From NCBI GenBank assembly GCA_947044365.1, contig OX345649.1, forward strand, positions 5,182,687 to 5,246,686: DNA of 64,000 nucleotides, in the 5' to 3' direction. The notes beneath the pieces were generated by a model. It was not told where the DNA came from, ran no database searches, and saw only the letters and a program-made list of their open reading frames with translations. Positions 55,801 to 64,000 of the stretch are shown here, one piece after another (position 1 is the stretch's first letter; every line of letters begins with the position of its first letter). The stretch comes from Petrosia ficiformis (Eukaryota > Porifera > Demospongiae > Haplosclerida > Petrosiidae). Both the position numbers and the translations under genes were made by a program.

Positions 55801-57940
55801 TAGTGAGCCAAACTAAGAGAGAGAGAGAGAGAAAGATAGAGAGAGAGATAGGCAGAGATGGACAGATTACATCAAGAACAAAGGAGAGTAAGGGAAGGGT
55901 GAACAGGAGAGGGGAGATGATGGGATGAGAGGAGAGGAAAGATGGGAGGGGAGAGAGGAGGGGAGAGGAGAGGGAAGATGATGGGATGAGAGGAGAGGAG
56001 AGGAAAGGGAAGATGGGAGGGGAAAGAGGAGGGGAGAGAGGAGGGTAGAGGAGAGCAAAGGGAAGGAGAGGTGAGAGGGGAGAGTACAAAGGCAAGACAA
56101 GAACATTTTACTACAGTTTGTTTACTTACTAGCATCAGTTTCTCTTCGATCTACTTCATCATAAATATCTGCTGCCAGTTCTTCAAATGAATCATTGGAC
56201 AACTACATAACCAAATATGTTCAGACAAACAAACAAACAAAAAAAATAAAGAATATTGTATATATGACCAATTAAACACACCTGTTGTAGTTTTGATTGA
56301 GCATCAGATTGTCTATTTTGCACTCTAAAACAATATAAATAAATAAACATTTGTTCTCCCTCCCTCCCACTCTCTCCTTACTCTGATCCCAGAGGTATGA
56401 GGTAATGTTCGCCTATACTATGAACTGGTTTACGACCACATAAAAAGAATGATAGTTTATCGGTTAATTCATACTGAGTCTCTATCAATCGATCAGCTAA
56501 CTGATGATGACCAGCGATACGAGCACATTCTTCAGGAGTGTGTCCGAGAAGATCAAGAACAGTGGGATTTGCCCCATGTACTACAAGAAGTTCCACCTGC
56601 ATGCCCTGACCAGCGTGAGCAGCAACATGTAAGGGAGTGTTACCGCGATCCTAGGTAGGGATTAAGATTGTGTACTATAATCATATATACTAGTTCTTAC
56701 TGGATGACGGTAATTTGGATCAGCTCCCAAAGAAAGTAAACGAAGACATGTTTCTAGATTACTAGTACGGACACTAGCATGTAGTTGCTATAGCAACAGA
56801 ATTTATATGCATAAAATATAATTAATGTCGTGTATGCACTCCTCACCTTGCTCAAATCTTGTGTCATATTAGGAGATTCCTTGAGAGTAGCTCGAGGTAG
56901 CAATGCTAAGTGTTTATACTTTGAGACAATAAAGTCATGTTTAGTAGGGCTAAGAATGAGAATGATAAATGGATAGTAGACTAATGGTCAATGGAATGGA
57001 TAATAGACTATTGGTCAATGGGAATGGGTACTGGTCTAATGGTCAATGGGAATGGGTACTGGTCTAATGGTCAATGGAAATGAGTACTGGTGTAATGGTC
57101 AATGGGAACTGGTCTAATGGTCAATGTGAATGGGTACTGGTCTAGTGGTCAATGGGAACTGGTCTAATGGTCAATGTGAATGGGTACTGGTCTAATCACT
57201 CTAATGGTCAATGGGAAGGGAGTGTACTGGTCTAATGGTATATGGGATGGGCACTAATCTATTTATTGAAATAGTACATGCATAAGTAATTACATGTAAT
57301 TAATACTCACTGTAGTTTATCTCTGGGACTTGGTTTCTTGATTCTGACTTTAGATCCTGAATCACGAAGAGCATGTTCCCATATGGAATTGGAACCTTTA
57401 CGTACTAATGTACTTAACATCTAAAGAGTATTGAATACGATACAAGAGGCTCTTCCTTGACAACACATAGTAACAACATTAGTTTGGAGCGGCCAACGTA
57501 TTAATAAAGGGAGGAAGCGTTTCAGGAAACTGTGGAAACTGTGGAATTTATGACCTTCTGCAAGTCGGTCATGTAAATTAATCAATTATTTACATTCTTT
57601 CCTGTCACAGTTTCTACTCCCTTTAGCGATATGCTGGCCACAAGACTTCACTACAACTATATTTAACTTACCTCCCTCACTGCTGGGGGCCAATTTGTGC
57701 TGTGTAAGGATCGTATGTAGGAAATATGACGTCCAAGACTACGATGAACACTGCAACATTCATCACAAACCACTACTCCACGATTGATAGATGCCCACTT
57801 AGGATCTGGTGATTGAAATGATTTTTAATTAACATCACTTAAAATGATATTCATGATTAAAGGAAGGATTATTGTGGTTTTGTCTCACTTGGGGCATTAC
57901 AGTCTGCACAAATACTTTCAGGATTTCTTGCATCGGTCAT
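51231..57940 (-). CDS. GIT1: GIT-family ARF GTPase-activating protein
   Basis: Many exons from the ATG at 57940. Domains in order: ArfGAP zinc finger (CADC... CDECC with SVHRSLGRH carrying the arginine finger, about residues 11-60), three ankyrin repeats (NLETCLRLLSLGADPN, GNTPLHVAAHAGQ, HTPEECARIAGHHQLADRL), the YELTDKLSFFLCGRKP block, Spa2-homology SHD repeats (FEELAADIYDEVDRR and LATLDAKEFSLLVIDLL), a coiled coil, a proline-rich linker with a seven-proline run near 52850, and a C-terminal focal-adhesion-targeting-like helical bundle. Role: forms large scaffolds with PIX (a RAC/CDC42 GEF), PAK and paxillin and turns off ARF6 at adhesions and endosomes. Whether it is closer to GIT1 or GIT2 is undecidable; it probably predates their split. 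Confidence 0.95.
51705..51760. repeat. TA dinucleotide repeat
   Basis: (TA)n with TTTATA interruptions in a GIT intron. A palindrome-bearing stretch follows (51960-52060: ATAACATGTTTCAT and TCTGAAACATGTTATAT as inverted ends). Confidence 0.85.
52440..52650. repeat. Family E TTTAGTTATAGTTA repeat
   Basis: Dispersed TAACTAAAA-type repeat in a GIT intron, with ATATTAGGCTTACTAAAAGG and GTAATTTAGTTATAGT. Confidence 0.72.
54300..54580. repeat. GAGACAGACAGA-type tandem repeat
   Basis: Four to five units of about 60 bases in a GIT intron, with ACACACACATTGATTGTAAA between purine-rich runs. Confidence 0.9.
55815..56095. repeat. GGGAGAGGAGA purine tract
   Basis: Nearly pure purine repeat in a GIT intron, similar in type to 15597-15905 in DRG1. 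Confidence 0.93.
56960..57255. repeat. Minisatellite with GGTCTAATGGTCAATGG
   Basis: About eleven copies of an irregular 20-30-base unit in a GIT intron. Confidence 0.9.
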
Positions 57941-58121
57941 GGCTAAGTCTTTGTAACCTAAAGACTTGTAAGATACTCGAAGAAGATTTGTAGGGAGAGA
58001 TACTGGAACTCAAAATAATAATACTTTCCTGTACGTTAATTTAGAAATCTAGCCTGGTAGGTGGAGGCTCAGAAAGACAGAACGTTCCAGATTCTGTAAG
58101 GAAAGAAAAAGACTGTAGATT
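57941..58121. promoter_or_regulatory. GIT / Varp-like head-to-head promoter
   Basis: 181 bases between the ATGs. No CACGTG, NRF1 or E2F-type site was seen, unlike the other pairs. Confidence 0.5.
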
Positions 58122-59417
58122 ATGGCTACTAATGCAACTGAAGACTTGGAATACAATGAGTTCTATAAAGCGCTGCAGGTATGTTTGTTATTCCATTAAT
58201 AAGTATTTGGACATTCAATAACAGGGTATCTGACCAAAACTGGTTTTCAATAACAAATTGTGTTGTTATCGATTTGTAACTTCAAACAGCCTCCAGTAGA
58301 CATGTCCTTGTGTATAAACTTACACAGGGATTATATATGGAGGCTATGTAAAATGGGGGATTGTCTCTCTGTATGAAACATATATATATATATACACACT
58401 ACACATGCATGTATTAACTATGTATTTGTTACTATATAGAACCAGTATCAAGCATTATATGACAGAGCTCAGGATGAGTGTTGGTTGGTATGTATACCTT
58501 GTACTTCATCGTTACCCCCGACATCTCAAATCTCGTATAGTTTCGCTGAGGCCCATCTTTTAGAGCCATCAAGACTACTGAGAGAGTGAGGACAGATGCA
58601 CAAACACACAAATATATTAGTACACAGACATAATTATGAACTGCTGAAATATTTGACACTTAGTGTAACTATAATAGTGATACATGATGATTTGATCTCG
58701 AATCGGTATTGGTAATTATCGGCCATTATTACTAGTATCAGTATTGGTTATTTCTGAAAGATGTAACCAATACTAATAATGTCATTTATTGTACATCATT
58801 ACTCATAATGTTTGAGAAGAATGTGGATATAGTATCAGATTGTTATCGGTATATACTGTATATCTAAATTAATTATTAGAACATCGATAAAATGTATTCA
58901 CACTTCACAGTGTATCACTAAACTACTCACTTTTAGTAAAGCATGATTAAGCAACTAAACTATAATTAAATGAGTTAATTAAAAGCACTCAATATATTCA
59001 TTCATATACACACATGTTAACTGCTATGTTATAATTTTCATATTGTAGTGAGTATAAAGTCTTAGTGGGGAGTAAACGCATTCATTGGAAACTCAATGGT
59101 CATATTCTCGAATGTCAAGACTTGGGACTTGAAGCTCAAGTACTTGCTGAAGAACTGGCGTATAACAAACGCTACACTCCTTATCGAATGTTTATTATTG
59201 ATCGACCTTTAATGAAAGGGGTGCAACCTAGAAAGGATCGAGGAATGACAAAAGATGAACTATTAGTTACAAGAAAGACTCTTTCTGAACATCAGAGATT
59301 GCTCCGATGTTTTGATAAACATAAAGAGGTTTTGACTACTTCAATATATTTGTATTTGTATCAATATTAATCCATTGATAAAACATCTATTCATTCATCT
59401 ATCTCTCTCTATATATA

Positions 59418-59460
<43 letters not shown>

Positions 59461-61266
59461 ATTATATAGTATGCTAATACGTCCTATATACGAAATATAG
59501 GACCTGAGTTTTGTGTCCAAGGATGTGATATAGCCCGAGCTTGCGAGGGCTATATCACATCCGAGGACACAAAACGAGGGTTCTATATTCAGTATATAGG
59601 ACCTATTAGCATACTATATACAATATATTGTATGATGGTGACATCTCCTGCATAGTGTGCAAATGGAAGGTCTATATACAATATATAGGACTCACCACAT
59701 CAAAGGGATGATGTCACCATCATACTCATCCCTTTGATGTGGTGAGTTCTATATAGAACTTCCATGTGCACACTATGCAAGAGATGTCACCATCATACAA
59801 TATATTGTATATAGTATGTTAATAGATCCTATATACTGAATATAGGACCCTTGTTTTGTGTCCTCAAATGTGATATAGCCCTCGCAGGCTTGGGCTATAT
59901 TACATCCTCAGACACAAAACTCAGGTCCTATATTTTGTATATAGGACCTGTTAGCATACTATATATATTACATATATCCCTCTATCTAACTCCCTATTAC
60001 ATTCATCTTTATTAGATTTTACAAGAATTAGATCGTAGATTATTAATGTTCAAAGACAATTACATGATATTAGAGGCATTTTTGTCAGATGCCAGTAAAC
60101 GTTTGGAGAGCTTGACTAAACAAGCCTTTTCTGTAAGCGTTACCTCATAATCACAAAGTGTCTTTGATGTGGGTTTGTTATTATGTTAGAGTTTTGTAGA
60201 AGAACATCCAACTGATGATAGAATACGTGATAGAAGAGTAAAAGAATCTGTGTGGTTAGCTCTTGAAAAGTGAGTTGTATATTTGTGTGTACATTATGTA
60301 TGTACATGTATGTACATGTATATACATGTATGTATGTACATGTATATGTATATATGTATGTACATGTATATGTATGTATGTAATGTGTGATGTAGCAATG
60401 TATGTATAATGTATGTATTTATGTATGAATACGAACGATTGTATGTATGTATGTATGTATGTATGTATGTATGTATGTACATATGTATGTATATATGTAT
60501 ACATGTATATGAATGCATGTATGTACGTACGTACGTACATCTATGTATGTATGTATGTATATATGTATGAATGTATGTATGTATGTATGTATATATGTAT
60601 ATATGTATGTATATATGTATGTATGTATGTACATATGTATTGTATGAATGATTATAATTACATATGATAAAATGTATGTATGTATGTATATATTCATTCT
60701 CTCTCAGTTATATTATGTGTAATGTACACAAGAAAGTCTATGAAAAGATTTGTAACAGATATAAAAAAGAAGACAGTCAATTTTTGGATTTGTGTCGTCA
60801 GCTCCGACATACATTCACTCCTTCTGTACTCAATATATCATCAGATTATGTATGCAAGTATAATCAAACATTGTCTGTACTTGGTAGATTTCAAAGTTAT
60901 GGATCTCCAATTGAAAAATTATTCTGTTTACAAGATGCCATGGTATGAATTGAATGTTGTATGTTTACATACATACATACATACAGACATACAGACATAC
61001 ATACACATACACATAAAATATACAAAGTTACAAACATACAATCAGTGTTGTTTTAGTAAATGATGACCACTTTTGGTCATATGCAATTATGCATAGTTAG
61101 CTTTTCCAAATAGCTAATAATACATCCAATCATACATACAGTACATGTACATTGTACATACATACATATATACATACATACATACATACATACATACATA
61201 CATACATACATACATACATACATACATACATACATACACATACATACATATACATACATACATACA

Positions 61267-61300
<34 letters not shown>

Positions 61301-61364
61301 CACACATACATACATATATACATGTACATACATACATACATATATACATACATACATACATACA

Positions 61365-61398
<34 letters not shown>

Positions 61399-63479
61399 CA
61401 GGATTCAATCTATAAAGATGTTGAAGTTCATTTTAAGACCCGACTTAGACTTGGAGGTAAGTTATAAATTAATTGCCTCCTTTTATATTAATTATAATTT
61501 ATAATGAATTCAATTCAGAGCCTTCTCTACTTCCATCTGATGACCTAATCTCTTTACTGGTTAGTGATTAATAAGTTAATAGTACTAACTAGTACTGTAT
61601 CCATCTATTGGATTAATGCAATATTTATAATATGCCTTGTATATTTCAATATTTCTTTTCTAATTATTAGGGTACTATTCTTGTGCAGGCAAATCTAAGT
61701 GAGCAGCAACAAACTATATTTTGTGTGTATATATTATATATATATTATATATATGCATGTATATATAATTATATTCATGCAATGTTAACTCATTTTCCTT
61801 AGGAAATTTTGTCAGTGATGTGTATTATATGGAACAGTTTCACTGGTCTCCTTTCTCTGAAGGAGAAAAATTAAGGTAGTGAAACTCTTTCTTTGTTTTC
61901 AGCCTATCTTTGCATTCATTTAATCTGTAACAATCCTTTTGTCTCTTGATGTTTTTATCAGGACCTTATGAACGGTAAAGTCATAACAGAGCATCTAACT
62001 GTATATAAACACAGACTGCACTTAGCATATTAGGAAGTTTATGTGGGTGTGGTACATGATCTATATTATACACACCCAAAACCATAGAGCTGTATAGACC
62101 CAGGGCCATATTGTTACCATATTAGGAGGTTTATGTGGATGTGGCACATGATCTAATGTACACACCCAAAACCATAGAGCTGTATCAACCCAGGCCCATA
62201 TTGTTACCATATTAGGAAGTTTATGTGGGTGTGGCACATCATCTAATATACACACCCATATAATAATACCATTAGACAGTGTGGTAGCTCTGAAGTATTA
62301 TAGTGGAATATTTCTTCACTACTCATAAGGTACGGGTTCTACTTGTGTGTTGTGCAATGTTTTCCCCAAGAGTGGTACCATGACACTCCCTCAACTTTTA
62401 ATTTTAGAGTTTATATTGAAAAACACTTTACAACGTTATTGTCCAGTTTTGTATAAGCTCATATGGTGCACCATTGCCCCAGAGAACGTATTTGGCACTG
62501 TACAGTTCTCTCTCTGGGCCAGATGGCACAGATTATATTATAATTAACTGTTTGTTAATTAGCTCAAAGTGTCTTCCCAATGGTGCATACACTAACCATT
62601 GATGAGCCAATTTGGCCCATGCTTTTGTTAACTAAACGTCGTGTATCCCTGATCCACTCCTCCATGTTTAATATTTATCTTGGGTGAAAACACTAATGCA
62701 GTACCCAACTTGATTATTTTATCTGTGCTAAAATTCTATATCCATTCAATCATTCTACTCTCAATTCATTCCTTAATTACATAGTTATGTTCTAGTCACT
62801 GTAAGAGCAGCTTTGGAATATGTCCGCAGTTCAGATGTGCAAAAGTATTTACCAAAACCCAAAAACTCACCTGTAAGTCAACATGAGCATCACATGACGT
62901 GCAATATCTTTTTACTGTTTAGCCCTCAGGGAATTCCCCATCAGTTACTCACCCTGGCCTCTCTTCATCCTCTTCTTCTCTTCCATCTGCACTTCTTGAG
63001 TTACACGAAGAACAAGAATGTGGTTTAAATGAAACATTAGCTAAAATATCACGTTTGAATATGGAAGCTGATAGAATAGAAAGAAAACAGAAAAAAGTTG
63101 TTCCAAATGAGATAGGGTAAGTTATTTAATCTCATATATCAAAAGATTATGTGTTTTGTTTAATTAATTACAACTATAACTAAATTACAAGTCTACTGTA
63201 ATAACTATAACTAACTAAAATGGCTTATAATGGACTCTTAGTTAGTTAACTAAAACTAAACCCTTTTAGTAAGCCTAGTATTATTTTAGTTAATCAACTT
63301 ATAACTATTTTTGAAAAACTGTCTATATATATAACTAAAAGTAATGAATATTGTAAAATTAAAATAACACACTATAATAGATGATATTATTGTTAATTTT
63401 ACTACCTCTTTACTTCTTCAGGCCATTTTTTGCTCAATTAGAAGATGGCGTTGTGAGCTCAGTTCAATATAATTCCTGA
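58122..63479 (+). CDS. Varp-like VPS9-domain protein lacking ankyrin repeats
   Basis: Thirteen exons: 58122-58178, 58440-58585, 59049-59328, 60016-60132, 60190-60269, 60708-60942, 61402-61456, 61519-61559, 61671-61698, 61803-61875, 62785-62872, 62923-63116, 63422-63479. The total is 1452 bases, 483 residues. The N-terminus (EYNEFYKALQ, LVCIPCTSSLPP, YKVLVGSKRIHWKLNGH) resembles the N-terminal domain of ANKRD27/Varp. A helical region leads into a VPS9 domain with LPSDDLISLLGTILVQANL and VYYMEQFHWSPF, and YVLVTVRAALEYVR. VPS9 domains are guanine-nucleotide exchange factors for RAB5/RAB21-type GTPases; the Asp pair and Tyr they need are present. Varp is about 1050 residues with ankyrin repeats that bind RAB32/38 and VAMP7; here the protein stops after a short serine-rich and basic tail. 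Confidence 0.85.
58690..58860 (+). mobile_element. Dispersed repeat family D, copy 3
   Basis: In intron 2 of the Varp-like gene. TTATTTCTGAAAGATGTAAC and AATAATGTCATTT match the copy at 29835. Confidence 0.75.
59464..59967. mobile_element. Nested fold-back element, about 500 bases
   Basis: In intron 3 of the Varp-like gene. Three palindromes in a row: 59470-59625 (GGATGTGATATAGCCC / GGGCTATATCACATCC inside GTATGCTAATA...TATTAGCATAC), a central one 59630-59800 (CATCAAAGGGATGATG / CATCCCTTTGATG; GATGGTGACATCTC at both ends) and a third 59815-59960 resembling the first. The outer two are also inverted copies of each other. No coding sequence. Confidence 0.9.
60295..60660. repeat. ATGT tetranucleotide repeat
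   Basis: Imperfect (TGTA)n in intron 5 of the Varp-like gene; frames on both strands through it are artefacts. Confidence 0.93.
61140..61400. repeat. ACAT tetranucleotide repeat
   Basis: (ACAT)n with ATAT interruptions in intron 6 of the Varp-like gene, running up to the acceptor at 61400-61401. Confidence 0.93.
62030..62260. repeat. About 90-base tandem repeat
   Basis: Two and a half copies with CATATTAGGA, GTTTATGTGG and ACACACCCAAAACCATAGAG in intron 10 of the Varp-like gene. Confidence 0.92.
62452..62640 (+). mobile_element. Dispersed repeat family A, copy 4
   Basis: In intron 10 of the Varp-like gene. ATAAGCTCATATGGTGCACC, TTTGGCACTGTACAGTTCTC and TTTGTTAATTAGCTCAAAGT align with copy 1 at 4590. 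Confidence 0.75.
63155..63345. repeat. Family E TAACTAAAA repeat
   Basis: In the last intron of the Varp-like gene; same phrases as in the ANKRD13 intron (AACTAAACCCTTTTAGTAAG). Confidence 0.7.
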
Positions 63480-63854
63480 AACCATTGCTGTTTTTGATAT
63501 CAAGGGCTTGAGCCCTTTTTAAAAGAGAATATAATTATATATAATTACTATTTTTAAAATTGTTTGTCACAATTTTTTTTTCAAGCTTTTTTTTTTGTCC
63601 TAAGGACAAAAATTAGCTGATTGACATTGTAATCACATGTGAGAAGTATGGAATGTCAGATATAGTATTTATTTCATTTTTATAGTAATTCATTCCAAAT
63701 CTATTTTGAATTCGATTGGAAGGCAATCTTACGGTCCTTGTTTTATCATCTTAGGATAAAATTCAATATTGCAGAATTTTTTCCAAAAGAAATTTTTCAT
63801 TTTCATATATAATTCCAAGAAAACGTGATTCCACGTGGGTATAGACAAAAGAAA
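63480..63854. promoter_or_regulatory. Varp-like 3' region and promoter of the next gene
   Basis: 375-base spacer. Short hairpins near the start (AAGGGCTTGAGCCCTT at about 63503-63518; TTTTTGTCCTAAGGACAAAAA at about 63592-63612) may belong to the Varp-like 3' end. CACGTG at 63832-63837 is 18 bases before the next ATG. Confidence 0.5.
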
Positions 63855-63904
63855 ATGGCTGCTACACTGACACAGTTACTGGCCAACGATCCACAGCGTT
63901 TAAG
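63855..63904 (+). CDS. First exon of a further gene, runs off the window
   Basis: ATG at 63855-63857 opens MAATLTQLLANDPQRL and is followed by a good donor (AAG|GTAAAG at 63905). An E-box sits just upstream. Too short to name the family; the coding call rests on the ATG context (AAAATGGCT), the donor and the promoter position. Confidence 0.5.
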
Positions 63905-64000
63905 GTAAAGAATTATACAAATATAGACACTATATTATGTATAGTACATATATCAGTTGTTTAGCACCATATGTCACTCAAATGAGAATCTGTTATGGTG

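Noticed and set aside
56449..56658. Plus-strand 69-residue frame rich in Glu/Gln/Arg
   Set aside because: Antisense shadow of the GIT ankyrin exon, whose minus-strand frame matches the family closely.
60256..61415. Several 80-120-residue frames of YVCM/THI type
   Set aside because: ATGT/ACAT simple repeats in introns of the Varp-like gene.

Overview
This window is animal nuclear DNA. It is AT-rich, with dense intron-containing genes, canonical GT...AG introns often only 50-100 bases long, and orthologues of metazoan signalling genes. The gene content (SARM1, Nemo-like kinase, p70 S6 kinase, GIT, 4E-T, EFCAB5) together with the compactness fits an early-branching animal. A demosponge is the best guess, but this is inference from gene style, not a species identification. 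No bacterial, viral or plasmid genes were seen, and no intact transposase or reverse transcriptase.

Layout from left to right: EFCAB5-like (-, runs off the left edge), SARM1 (-), ANKRD13 (+), DRG1 (-), MND1 (+), p70 S6 kinase (-), UBE2L3 (+), mitochondrial malate dehydrogenase (-), STYXL1 pseudophosphatase (+), Nemo-like kinase (-), 4E-T/EIF4ENIF1 (+), LLPH (-), an unrecognised 84-residue gene (+), GIT (-), a Varp-like VPS9 protein (+), and the first exon of a further + gene at the right edge. From SARM1 onward the genes alternate strand for fourteen consecutive genes, so seven pairs share head-to-head promoter intervals (68 to about 600 bases) and the remaining boundaries are tail-to-tail. 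For five genes (ANKRD13, MND1, UBE2L3, STYXL1, Varp-like) plus SARM1, LLPH and the 84-residue gene, every exon was resolved and the summed length is a multiple of three.

The genes are mostly housekeeping or signalling and do not form one pathway. Several touch growth and translation control (S6 kinase, 4E-T, DRG1, LLPH), ubiquitin or endosome handling (UBE2L3, ANKRD13, Varp-like, GIT) and mitochondrial metabolism or NAD (MDH2, SARM1). CACGTG E-boxes recur in the shared promoters of three pairs, in the LLPH promoter and just upstream of the last gene, and are rare elsewhere in the window.

The introns are full of young tandem repeats. Examples are a 1.2 kb perfect ACAT microsatellite, a 27-copy 71-base satellite that carries a copy of an ANKRD13 exon end with its splice donor, a coding 51-base minisatellite in EFCAB5, and several arrays sharing a CTAWWWWTAG core. 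There are also at least five dispersed non-autonomous repeat families, one long-TIR element, one tRNA-like element and one nested fold-back element. I did not find a convincing new multi-gene system; the strongest unusual signals are the exon-end satellite in ANKRD13 and the shared promoter architecture.
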